This document shows positions 9,201 through 15,849 of a DNA stretch of 64,000 bases, one piece after another. The stretch comes from Aquabacterium sp. OR-4 (GTDB lineage: Bacteria > Pseudomonadota > Gammaproteobacteria > Burkholderiales > Burkholderiaceae_C): the NCBI RefSeq assembly GCF_025290835.2, contig NZ_JAOCQD020000001.1, positions 682,001 to 746,000 of the forward strand. Direction: 5' to 3'. The translations under genes and the position numbers were made by a program. Within the stretch, counting starts at the first letter, position 1. Every line of letters starts with the position of its first letter. The notes under the pieces are model-generated. The model did no database searches and was not told where the DNA came from. It saw nothing but the letters and a program-made list of their open reading frames with translations.

Positions 9201-9300
9201 GCACGGTGTCGGCGGGCACGGCCTGCGCCGGGGGCTGCCCGGTCAGGTGCCGCACGATCAGGCTTTCCAGCCCCTTTTCAGTCGTGTCCGTCGTCGCCAT
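6244..9300 (-). CDS. hsdR: type I restriction endonuclease subunit R
   Basis: The motor and nuclease subunit of a type I restriction-modification complex, 1018 residues. The N-terminal nuclease core includes VIFLNGLPLITFELKNS (E-L-K of the PD-(D/E)xK fold near residue 170). The translocase follows: Walker A SAGSGKSN near residue 321, DEAH near 426, and FTATPKNKTLELFG as helicase motif III. The C-terminal helical region binds the methylase core. The start at 9300 was preferred over upstream ATGs because AGAGGAAA lies just before it. It overlaps the 3' end of hsdS by 23 bp and is followed at once by the reverse transcriptase gene. All key motifs look intact. Confidence 0.95.
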   Translation of the reverse strand: MATTDTTEKGLESLIVRHLTGQPPAQAVPADTVQAGTGHYAVGRYVQGAPADYNRDLALDVPKLLAFLQDSQPKLFAALGLAEEGTKRTQFLHRLQGEIAKRGVVDVLRKGVSHGPAHVDLYKVLPTPTDPASAENFKKNVFSVTRQLRYSNDEAQRSLDMVIFLNGLPLITFELKNSLTKQTVQDAVVQYQTTRPPHELLFQLGRCMVHFAVDDAEVRFCTHLTGKSSWFLPFNKGHNDGAGNPPNPQGLKTDYLWKQVLAKESLANIIENFAQVVEEEDEKGKNKRKQVFPRFHQLRSVRALLQAARHEGVGRRYLIQHSAGSGKSNTIAWLAHQLVELKASGDLLKPLFDTVVVITDRRALDTAIARTIKGFDHVSSIFGHSDSADELRGYLSQGRKIIVTTVQKFPWVLDELGGMAAKRFALLIDEAHSSQGGKTTAKMHLALSGADGDEEGDEESVEDKVNHLIESRKMLGNASYFAFTATPKNKTLELFGEREEEGGKVHFRARPELTYTTKQAIAEGFILDVIKNYTPVDSFYRVAKTVEDDPDFDKKKALKKMRAYVESHEKAIRKKAEIMVDHFTVQVAGKRKIGGHARAMIVCSGIARAVDYYFTVSDYLKEMKSPFKAIVAYSGEHEVNGEKRTEADLNDFPSKDIPAKLKQDPYRFLIVANKYVTGFDEPLLHTMYVDKPLAGVLAVQTLSRLNRAHPQKHDTFVLDFADNEEAVKAAFQDYYRATVQVGETDPNKLHDLKADLDGHQVYAWAQVEQLVALFVSGAERDTLDPILDTCVAVYTEQLNEEQQVEFKGKAKGFVRSYGFLGAILPYGHPAWEKLSIFLNFLIPKLPAPKEEDLSKGVLEAIDMDSYRPEVNASLAMAMDEADGTLEPAPMGAGGGLPEPEVDKLSNIIKTFNDLFGNIDWKDADKIRQVIAEEIPAKVAQDTAYQNAQKNSSKQNAKLEHDKALGRVVLELLTDHTELFKQFSDNANFKRWLTDSVFDATYKMLPPKPSVDSGGAARA

Positions 9301-10714
9301 CGGTTTCCTCTTCCGTGGTGTCGTTGTCGTCATCATCGCCGAGCGCCGTCAGGTCTTCCTCGGTGATCTGGTCTTCGGGGCTGGGTTGCCAACTGCGTAC
9401 GTCGATTTGGCCCGTGATTACATCGGCAATTTGGCTCTCGCGGTACTCGCGAAGTAGTCGGATCTCCGATTCAGCTTGCGCGATCGCCTTTTCAATTGGC
9501 TCGCAAGCTGTGCTGAGTGCTGTGAGGATCTCGTCTTGCTCTTCTAAGCTCGGCAAGACGACCCCAAGCTTGAAGTAGGCCTTCGAATCCAAGTTTTGGA
9601 TGCCAGTGGTCTGCTTAATGAAGGGCGCGACCACACGGCGAGCGTGCAGGTGACTCAGCAACAGCAGAAGATAGTTCGACCGGACTCGCGCACGGTTGGG
9701 GACGAGCCTAGATAGGAAGTTTGAACATACGGCGTGCTGATTCAGATCGAACGCGACAACCCGACCGACAGGCGTCTTCTCTCCGCCTCCTGACTTTTCA
9801 AGCAAGAGGTCCCCATGCGACAACATCCTCCCTGCACGCTCTGATTTGGTTATTGCACGAACCGTCAGCTTCGACGTTGCGATCTTGAGGCGGTCAGTAT
9901 CGAAGTCGGCAACACGCACACAGACCAAGTGATCCGCCCCATTCTTATCGGTGGGATCAACGCCCCACACGCCAGCACGGCAAACCTGAATGCAGTCGCT
10001 CAAACGTGCCGGCTGCCAGTGGGCTGGAGCATCACCAATCCAGTCAATGCCAGATGGACACAGATTGGTTGAAGCGGAAAGCCCACGCCTGACGATGCGG
10101 TCTACAAGCTCCAACCTCTGCTCAACCAATAGCCCTATGAGATCGCGCTTGGCCTTGATGAAGCGTGCGATCAGAGCATCCTTCGCGCGCAGGTATTCGA
10201 CGATCTTGTCTTGTTCGGCGTGCGGCGGCTGCAGCAGCGGAATGTCCAGAAATTGCGCGGGATACAGCCTCAGTCGCGAAGAACGGATGCCCGTTGAGCG
10301 GCCGATGTACTCCGAAACGTAGGCGCGTGTACGCAGCAGGTAGTCCAGGTACGCGGGGTTGAAGCTGTTGGCGTCGTGCGGACGGTATACGCCGTAAGCC
10401 GGACTCACGATACCCAGGTGGCGGCTGGCACCCAACGCAGCCATCCACGCCCACAAGGTGTTGATCACGATGTCACCAGGTCGCGCCAGCTTTGCACCGA
10501 CGTAGCTCGCAGCCTTGAACATCGTTACCTTTTTCTGGCTGCGGGGGGTGACGCCGGTGAGGTGTGATACCGAGAGCAGTTCCTCTTGACCGGTGCGGGA
10601 GCGTTCGTCCACCTCACGAAAAAAGGTCTTGGCCCGCTGCTCAACCCAGTGGGCAGGCACGGGCGGTAGCCAGCGCATGCGCGGCTGGCGGTAGCTGTCG
10701 TAGGCGGTAGCCAT
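9278..10714 (-). CDS. hsdS: type I restriction system specificity subunit S
   Basis: The DNA-recognition subunit, 478 residues. Two target-recognition domains are visible: the first up to about residue 190, ending in the LLQPPHAEQDKIVEYL conserved helix, and the second up to about 430, ending in VVLPSLEEQDEILTAL. The second begins with the usual IDWIGDAPAHWQ, mirrored by the first domain's WLPPVPAHW. A low-complexity acidic tail follows. Its ATG shares one base with the hsdM stop (TGATG), a coupled arrangement. The two halves are complete, so the enzyme should read a bipartite site; the site itself cannot be predicted by eye. Confidence 0.95.
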   Translation of the reverse strand: MATAYDSYRQPRMRWLPPVPAHWVEQRAKTFFREVDERSRTGQEELLSVSHLTGVTPRSQKKVTMFKAASYVGAKLARPGDIVINTLWAWMAALGASRHLGIVSPAYGVYRPHDANSFNPAYLDYLLRTRAYVSEYIGRSTGIRSSRLRLYPAQFLDIPLLQPPHAEQDKIVEYLRAKDALIARFIKAKRDLIGLLVEQRLELVDRIVRRGLSASTNLCPSGIDWIGDAPAHWQPARLSDCIQVCRAGVWGVDPTDKNGADHLVCVRVADFDTDRLKIATSKLTVRAITKSERAGRMLSHGDLLLEKSGGGEKTPVGRVVAFDLNQHAVCSNFLSRLVPNRARVRSNYLLLLLSHLHARRVVAPFIKQTTGIQNLDSKAYFKLGVVLPSLEEQDEILTALSTACEPIEKAIAQAESEIRLLREYRESQIADVITGQIDVRSWQPSPEDQITEEDLTALGDDDDNDTTEEETDGDDGHD

Positions 10715-13095
10715 CAGGCGGCTCCCACCACTTTCTGCAGCAGGCCTTCGGTCTGCCGCTCCAGCTTCAGGATGTCCTCGCGGATCTCTGCCAGCGTCCG
10801 CATGGGCACCGGCTTGTAGAAGTAGCGCGCAAACGAGACCTCGTAGCCGATCTTGGTGGCGGTCATGTCGATCCAGGCATCCGATGCATGGGGCAACACC
10901 TCACGCTGAAAGAAGGCCTCGATGCCGCCCACCTCGGTCAGCGGCACCTGCTCGGTGTCGCGCAGGTCGGTGTCGGGCTCGTACTCCACCATGGTGCGGC
11001 CCTTGCCATCCTGCTCCAGGTAGGCACCGTCAAAGCCGGGCTCGAAATGGTCGCTGGCTTTGAGCTTGGTGCGCTTGGCGATGACCGGCGGCGCCATCTC
11101 GTCACGCCAGCTCACGGCACGGTAGATCAGCTTCTTGTCGGGGGCGCTGATCTTCTGGCCTGCTGCCTTTATCGCCGCCTCGAACTTGGCGCGAAAGTCG
11201 TTGTGGTCGTCGAACACGTCTTCACCCAGGGCCTTCTGGGCAAGCCGCGCCAGGTCCACCAGCTGCTTGTCGCGGGCCCAGGCGTTCGGGTCCAGCAGCT
11301 TCTTGCGACGCTTCTCGGGCACAGCCTTGCGCGCGGGTTTGGCCTCGCCGTCGTCCTCGGCTTCGTCGTCATCGTCGTCCGAGCCGCCCTCGTCGCCCTT
11401 TAGCCAGGCCTCCATCTCGGGCTTGAGCTTGTGGAACTCAGTGTAGAGCTTCTCGCCCCAGCGGCCGTGGGCCTCGGTGCGCAAGGCTTCGTCACCCGAT
11501 GCGAAGCGCAGGGCTTCGATGGCACGATGGCTGAGCTGGCTCTTCAGGCGCTGCGGGCGCTCGACCGTGATCTTCCAGTATCCGAAGTCGGCGTTGTTGA
11601 ACCACTTGCATTCCGGCCTGGCGGCGGCGGCTTCAGCGTCTGCAGGGGGCTGGGCCAGGTAGTGGTCCATCACGCGCTGGATGTCGTCCTTCGACATCTC
11701 GCAGTTCTTCTTGCCCAGGTTGCGCCGCAGCGGTTGCAGCCAGCGGCTGGCATCGATCAGCTGCACCTTTCCGCGCCGGTGCTCGGCCTTGCGGTTGGTG
11801 AGCACCCAAACGTAGGTGGCGATGCCGGTGTTGTAGAAGATGTTCAGCGGCAGGGCGATGATGGCTTCCAGCCAGTCGTTCTCGATCACCCAGCGGCGGA
11901 CGTTGCTCTCGCCCTGGCCAGCGTCGCCGGTGAACAGTGCCGAGCCGTTATGGACCAGCGCGATGCGGCTACCCAGCTCGGTGTTGTGCACCATCTTCTG
12001 GACCTTGTTGACCAGGAACATCAGCTGGCCGTCGCTGGAGCGCGTGATCAGCTTGAATTCCGGGTCACCGCCGTGCTTGACGATGAAACGCGGGTCGCTG
12101 AACTCCTTCTTGCCGCCCAGGCGGGCCAGGTCGGTCTTCCAGCTCTTGCCATAGGGCGGGTTCGACAGCATGAAGTCGAAGTCGCGCGACGGGAACTGGT
12201 CGGCCGACAGGGTGGACTTGTCGGCGCCGCCGACGATGTTCTCGGCCTCTGCACCTTCGCCCTTCAGCAGCAGATCGGCCTTGCAGATGGCGTAGGTCTC
12301 GGGGTTGATCTCTTGCCCAAAGAGATGGATGGATACCTCTTTGCCATGGTCCTTGGCCAGTTCCAGCAAAGCCTCTTCCGCCACCGTCAACATGCCGCCC
12401 GTGCCGCAGCAGCCGTCGTACAGCGAGTAGGTGCTGGACTGGATCTTGTCGGCCACCGGCAGGAACAGCAGCTTGGCCATCAGGCTGACCACGTCACGCG
12501 GGGTGAAGTGTTCGCCGGCCTCTTCGTTGTTCTCTTCGTTGAAGCGCCGGATCAGCTCTTCAAACACCGTGCCCATGCCGTGGTTGTCCAGGCCTGGCAG
12601 GCGCACGCGACCATCCTCGTCCAGCACGTCCTTGGGCGACAGGTTGACTTCGGTGTTCATGAAGTCGCTGATCAGGTGGCCCAGGATGTCGGCTTCCACC
12701 AGCGTCTGGATCTGATCGTGGAACTTGAACTTGGTCAGGATCTCGCGCACGTTGGGCGAGAAGCCATCCAGGTAAGCGATGAAGCTGTCGCGCAAGCGTT
12801 GCCCACTGGCAATGGCTTGCAGGTCGGCCAGCGTGGTGGCTGCCGTGTTGTAGAAGGCCTGGCCAGCTGCGCTGCGCAGCGCGCCATCCTGGTTGGCGAC
12901 CTGGGCGGCATCCAGCTGCTTCTTCATCGCCAGCACGGCTTGCTTGGTGGGCTCCAGCAGCGCATCCAAACGGCGCAGCACGATGAAGGGCAGGATCACG
13001 TCGCGGTACTTGCCGCGCACATAGACGTCACGCAGTCGGTCGTCTGCGATGTTCCAGATGAAGTCGGCGATCCACTTGAGTTGCGATTGGTCCAT
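10714..13095 (-). CDS. hsdM: type I restriction system adenine methylase subunit M
   Basis: The modification subunit, 793 residues, which N6-methylates adenine in the host target. The start MDQSQLKWIADFIWNIADD matches the family's N-terminal HsdM domain; upstream in-frame ATGs were rejected. The SAM-binding region GCCGTGGML lies near residue 226 and the catalytic NPPYG near residue 312. The C-terminal part is longer than in EcoKI-type HsdM and carries an acidic low-complexity stretch (GGSDDDDDEAEDDGE) before the last helices. It is the first large gene of the hsdM-hsdS-hsdR-RT operon. Two tiny genes and two hairpins lie upstream. Confidence 0.95.
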   Translation of the reverse strand: MDQSQLKWIADFIWNIADDRLRDVYVRGKYRDVILPFIVLRRLDALLEPTKQAVLAMKKQLDAAQVANQDGALRSAAGQAFYNTAATTLADLQAIASGQRLRDSFIAYLDGFSPNVREILTKFKFHDQIQTLVEADILGHLISDFMNTEVNLSPKDVLDEDGRVRLPGLDNHGMGTVFEELIRRFNEENNEEAGEHFTPRDVVSLMAKLLFLPVADKIQSSTYSLYDGCCGTGGMLTVAEEALLELAKDHGKEVSIHLFGQEINPETYAICKADLLLKGEGAEAENIVGGADKSTLSADQFPSRDFDFMLSNPPYGKSWKTDLARLGGKKEFSDPRFIVKHGGDPEFKLITRSSDGQLMFLVNKVQKMVHNTELGSRIALVHNGSALFTGDAGQGESNVRRWVIENDWLEAIIALPLNIFYNTGIATYVWVLTNRKAEHRRGKVQLIDASRWLQPLRRNLGKKNCEMSKDDIQRVMDHYLAQPPADAEAAAARPECKWFNNADFGYWKITVERPQRLKSQLSHRAIEALRFASGDEALRTEAHGRWGEKLYTEFHKLKPEMEAWLKGDEGGSDDDDDEAEDDGEAKPARKAVPEKRRKKLLDPNAWARDKQLVDLARLAQKALGEDVFDDHNDFRAKFEAAIKAAGQKISAPDKKLIYRAVSWRDEMAPPVIAKRTKLKASDHFEPGFDGAYLEQDGKGRTMVEYEPDTDLRDTEQVPLTEVGGIEAFFQREVLPHASDAWIDMTATKIGYEVSFARYFYKPVPMRTLAEIREDILKLERQTEGLLQKVVGAA

Positions 13096-13171
13096 GTTCT
13101 TGTTGTGATGCGTTCTGGTGCTGCCGGTGACCGAATTCTTGTTGCGTGGGCCGAGCCCTTGCACATAAAGA

Positions 13172-13192
13172 GAGCCCGCATGACGCGGGCTC
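13172..13192 (-). repeat. hairpin between the second tiny gene and hsdM
   Basis: A perfect 8-bp inverted repeat (GAGCCCGC / GCGGGCTC) encloses the 5-base loop ATGAC (plus strand). It follows the stop of the 51-residue gene by 24 bp on the minus strand and lies about 77 bp ahead of the hsdM start. No T-run follows, so it is more likely an RNA-processing or attenuating hairpin than a simple terminator. It shares its loop with the hairpin at 13407-13437. Confidence 0.6.
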
Positions 13193-13215
13193 CGGTTCAA
13201 AGAGTTGCTGTGAAA

Positions 13216-13371
13216 TCAACGGCCTTTGGGCTTGGCGCTGGGCCGTTGGGTCAGTGCAGACGCTGCCACCGACTTCACTGCGGCCGGGGTCTTGGGATTG
13301 CTCAACAGCTTCGATGCCGTTGAAGCAACGCGAGCGGAGGTCTGCTCGTTGGTGGGCTTCTTACTTGCCAT
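13216..13371 (-). CDS. 51-residue basic protein upstream of hsdM
   Basis: A short gene beginning MASKKPTNEQTSARVA and ending ALTQRPSAKPKGR. It is rich in Ala, Ser, Lys and Thr and has no aromatic residue. A single amphipathic helix is likely in the middle. Such Lys/Ala/Ser-rich small proteins recur near restriction and plasmid genes, but I know no function. It sits between two hairpins with the same loop and is on the hsd strand, so it may be co-transcribed with hsdM. Regular codon use and clean start and stop support it; its small size leaves doubt. Confidence 0.55.
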   Translation of the reverse strand: MASKKPTNEQTSARVASTASKLLSNPKTPAAVKSVAASALTQRPSAKPKGR

Positions 13372-13406
13372 GACGGATACCTTTCAGTTTCGAGTGCGAC
13401 GGAGAA

Positions 13407-13437
13407 GCAGGCACCCTGCATGACGCAGGGTGCCTGC
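13407..13437 (-). repeat. 13-bp perfect hairpin between the two tiny genes
   Basis: GCAGGCACCCTGC (13407-13419) and its exact complement (13425-13437) enclose the loop ATGAC. It begins 10 bp beyond the stop of the 40-residue gene on the minus strand and ends 35 bp before the start of the next tiny gene. The stem is too stable to be chance, and the loop is identical to that of the hairpin at 13172-13192. Confidence 0.65.
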
Positions 13438-13447
13438 TGGGGACGGG

Positions 13448-13570
13448 TCAGGTGAACAGTTCCATCTGACCGGGGTGCGAACGCCAGTGCTGACAAACGT
13501 GCTCCCGGCGTCCGTACCGGAAGCGGACGTAAGCCCGCACAAAAACGCTCTTCCAGCGGGTGTAGGCCAT
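13448..13570 (-). CDS. 40-residue basic, aromatic protein
   Basis: A very short gene starting MAYTRWKSVFVRAYVRFRYG and ending HPGQMELFT. It is strongly basic and aromatic (RWK, RFRYGRREH, HWRSH). A strong ribosome site, CGAGGAG, lies at normal distance before the ATG, which is the main reason to call it. It is the first gene of the hsd-side transcript, followed by a 13-bp hairpin. A nucleic-acid-binding peptide is plausible from composition, but no family is recognised. Confidence 0.55.
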   Translation of the reverse strand: MAYTRWKSVFVRAYVRFRYGRREHVCQHWRSHPGQMELFT

Positions 13571-13700
13571 GCCAACTCCTCGTAGAAGGGTTGAGGGGTT
13601 TTCACTCTGGCCCGCGCACTGCGAACTGGTAGGATCCGCCGTCTTCGCTAAGACGTGATGTGCTTGGGTGGTTTGGTAGACCCCTTTTCACCTCACCAAG

Positions 13701-13733
13701 GCCCTTGAGTGCGCTAACACTCAAGGGCTTTTT
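13701..13733 (+). terminator. intrinsic terminator, plus strand
   Basis: GCCCTTGAGTG and CACTCAAGGGC form a perfect 11-bp stem with a 6-base loop, followed by TTTTT. The T-run is on the plus strand, yet no plus-strand protein gene precedes it. The flanking genes (ImmA/IrrE gene and the 40-residue gene) both run on the minus strand. A short untranslated RNA from about 13571 onward could end here. Confidence 0.75.
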
Positions 13734-13742
13734 CTTTGTTGA

Positions 13743-14984
13743 TCAAGCTGGTTGGGCAAGCTCCTGCAGTTGGTCAGCAAACAGTCGACGCACATCTGAC
13801 TTGATGCTGCTGAGCAGGCGCCAGTTGCCTGCTTCAAAGCGAACGCGCCCGGCCACGATGGCGGGGTGAATGCGCAGCTTGTCCGCCAAGGCCATCGCGG
13901 CCTCCATCGTCGGCTCTGCGGTCAACCCCGAGGCAAGCCATTCGGCCTGTGGGATCAAGATGTCCCGAGCGCCGTCGTCGGCCTCGCGTTCTTCCTGGGT
14001 CTGTTGATGGACCTTGTCTTCGAGGTTGTCTGCGATGAACCAGTGATCCGGACCCAGGTGTCTTTGGATGTGCACCAGTTCGTGCAGCAACGCGAACCAG
14101 AAATTGTCGAGCCGGTCGTGTCTCAGGGTCAGAGCCACCACGGGGAGATCGCCATCGAACATGGCGGCACCATCGAGGTATGTCTTGCTGAAGTGTTCTT
14201 CGAACACCAGGGCAATGCCCATGTCGGCCAGGAACTCCTGCGCCAACCGCGGCCCTTGTTCGAACCGCGACAGGCGAGCCAGCTCGCGCAGGCGTTCCTC
14301 GGTCAGGCTGCCCTTCACGTATGCCGACTTGAGCTTGAGTTGGCGGGCCTTCTTGAGCGCCGCCACATACCAGGTCAAAAGGCCGTACTCGTCCATCAGG
14401 CGGCTTCCGCTCTGGTGCATCGGGGCGCGCAGCCGCGCTTGGTGGATCGGCAGCAGGTTGAAGCCGCGCATGAAGCCGCGGATCAATTCTTCCGTCTTGT
14501 CCTTGGCTTCTCGGAGGGTGCCGCTGAAGCCTTCGAAGTACCCGCGGGCGAACATCTCCTTGAAGGGGAACTTGGCCGTGTCATAGGGGAGCGCCTCGTC
14601 CAGATCCACTGCATCATCGGTTTGCGCCAGCAACACATCAGCCGCGATGCCCAGGCCCTGATGCAGTTTTCGGATCATGGCAAGGTTGAGCGGGCGCTTG
14701 CGCGCGAGCACCTCGGACACCTTGGGCAGAGAGCCCATGTAGGGCACCAAATCCACCTTCTTGAGGCCGAGCTGGTCCATGCGAAACAGGATGGCTTCGA
14801 TCGGGTCGAGCACCACGGGCTCGACCTTGCTGCGCTCGTAAGACTCGATGACCAGGGCCAGCAATTCCAACTCGGCTTCCTTGCTGGAACCCGGCGTCAC
14901 GTCTTCATCCATCAAAGCCGACAGACGAACGATCGCCGCATCGTAGTCACGCTGCGTCTTGATCACTTTCACCTGTTGCTTCAT
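13743..14984 (-). CDS. higA: HigA-type antitoxin fused to ImmA/IrrE metallopeptidase
   Basis: A 413-residue protein. Residues about 60 to 110 hold an Xre-type helix-turn-helix (LGLKKVDLVPYMGSLPKVSEVLARK) like HigA antitoxins. The C-terminal half is an ImmA/IrrE peptidase with HELVHIQRH (HExxH zinc site) near residue 301 and a downstream EREADDGARDIL that supplies the third ligand. The start at 14984 was chosen for AAGGAACGG upstream. It lies 29 bp after higB on the same strand. HigA antitoxins are usually about 100 to 150 residues, so this is a long, possibly self-cleaving or DNA-damage-responsive version. Neutralising HigB is inferred from gene order. Confidence 0.85.
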   Translation of the reverse strand: MKQQVKVIKTQRDYDAAIVRLSALMDEDVTPGSSKEAELELLALVIESYERSKVEPVVLDPIEAILFRMDQLGLKKVDLVPYMGSLPKVSEVLARKRPLNLAMIRKLHQGLGIAADVLLAQTDDAVDLDEALPYDTAKFPFKEMFARGYFEGFSGTLREAKDKTEELIRGFMRGFNLLPIHQARLRAPMHQSGSRLMDEYGLLTWYVAALKKARQLKLKSAYVKGSLTEERLRELARLSRFEQGPRLAQEFLADMGIALVFEEHFSKTYLDGAAMFDGDLPVVALTLRHDRLDNFWFALLHELVHIQRHLGPDHWFIADNLEDKVHQQTQEEREADDGARDILIPQAEWLASGLTAEPTMEAAMALADKLRIHPAIVAGRVRFEAGNWRLLSSIKSDVRRLFADQLQELAQPA

Positions 14985-15013
14985 GTCCGTTCCTTTCATG
15001 TGCTGCGTCCGAC

Positions 15014-15298
15014 CTAGAACTTCTGCTTGTCGTACTCAGCATGCGTGCCAACCCACTCGATCAGGATCAAGCCGTTTTGGTACTTGGCCTTGATGACCAG
15101 TCGATAGGTGTTGCCCTTGATGTTGAAGATGACCTTGTTGTCTGCCAGGATGCTGGCGTTGGGATAACGGGTCTTGACGTCCTGTGGGCCGGCCCATTGA
15201 GCACGCTCGGCCTCCGAGCGCCACGCGTCGAGCGGCCCACGTGCGTCAGCATGTTTGCGCTTGAAGTCGTCCAGCTTGATGAGGCCAAGTAGCTGCAT
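15014..15298 (-). CDS. higB: HigB-family mRNA interferase toxin
   Basis: A 94-residue ribosome-dependent mRNA endonuclease by family. The sequence runs from an N-terminal helix (LIKLDDFKRKHADARGPLDAW) through the core DVKTRYPNASILADNKVIFN, with GNTYRLVIKAKYQNGLILI as central strands, to the C-terminal GTHAEYDK typical of this family. The toxin gene comes first and the antitoxin second, the higBA order. A good sigma-70 promoter lies just upstream. Length and motifs look complete, so the module may be active. Confidence 0.92.
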   Translation of the reverse strand: MQLLGLIKLDDFKRKHADARGPLDAWRSEAERAQWAGPQDVKTRYPNASILADNKVIFNIKGNTYRLVIKAKYQNGLILIEWVGTHAEYDKQKF

Positions 15299-15309
15299 GG
15301 GTAGATCAT

Positions 15310-15326
15310 GACTGTTTCCCGCAGTC
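15310..15326. promoter_or_regulatory. possible operator in the higBA leader
   Basis: GACTG and CAGTC form an inverted repeat 7 bp apart between the -10 element and the higB start. A HigA dimer could bind here for autorepression. It is short, so chance is possible. Confidence 0.4.
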
Positions 15327-15333
15327 TAGGCAA

Positions 15334-15363
15334 ATGATACTTCTCTTTATTGAAAAGTGTCAA
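15334..15363 (-). promoter_or_regulatory. sigma-70 promoter of higBA
   Basis: On the minus strand the -35 box TTGACA (15363-15358) is followed by an 18-bp spacer and the -10 box TATCAT (15339-15334). This would start transcription about 30 bp before the higB ATG. Confidence 0.7.
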
Positions 15364-15674
15364 ATCTATCGCCGTGGGGAATGGTCGAGGTGCGTCTGCG
15401 GCAAGTCTGGCTATGGGCAGGCTACGCAGTCCGTCGCCACCTTCGTGCTGTACGCGCGGCTGGGACGGGTAGCCCGTGGTGCGAGCTGCCTGCTGTCATC
15501 GACCTTGATACACTGGGTGTGCGACTGGCAGTTGCTTGCCAGGGAATCCGGTGTTGCGGCCATGCGCGCGACCTGCAGTAGAAAATGCAGTAGCGAGTGT
15601 GGTAGCATCTCGATCCTGTAGTCCTGATGCGGGTTTATCGAGTCCTTCGATTCCGCCCCAGGCCACCAGAAAAT
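15364..15674. other. gene-free stretch at the island / tRNA-Gly junction
   Basis: No convincing gene is present. It contains an 8-bp direct repeat TGCAGTAG (15574-15581 and 15586-15593) separated by AAAA. It also holds a 23-base segment at 15646-15668 laid out like a tRNA 3' end: T-loop TTCGATT, five stem bases, seven acceptor bases, then A-CCA. The 5' half of that tRNA is absent. The true tRNA-Gly starts 7 bases later. This would suit the right end of an integrated element. Confidence 0.5.
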
Positions 15675-15750
15675 GCGGGATTAGCTCAGTTGGTAGAGCG
15701 ATACCTTGCCAAGGTATAGGTCGAGAGTTCGAGCCTCTTATCCCGCTCCA
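15675..15750 (+). tRNA. tRNA-Gly (anticodon GCC)
   Basis: A 76-base cloverleaf. The acceptor stem GCGGGAT pairs with ATCCCGC, the discriminator is T, and CCA is encoded. The D-arm is TAGCTCAGTTGGTAGAGC, the anticodon loop CTTGCCAAG, and the T-loop TTCGAGC. It marks the border between the accessory region and the rest of the chromosome. Confidence 0.95.
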
Positions 15751-15849
15751 GCATTTGCGGCAAACGCCAGCCCCCAACCGGGCTGGCGTTTTGCTTTGTG
15801 CGCCCGGTTTGTGCGCCCGGTGCCGCAAGGCGGCGGCCGGGCGCGGCGC

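Noticed and set aside
7162..9366. 734-codon plus-strand frame opposite hsdR
   Set aside because: It lies wholly within hsdR, whose motifs are intact; the opposing frame shows no family feature.
15496..15828. 110-codon minus-strand frame across tRNA-Gly
   Set aside because: It runs antisense through the tRNA and is a typical false gene there.
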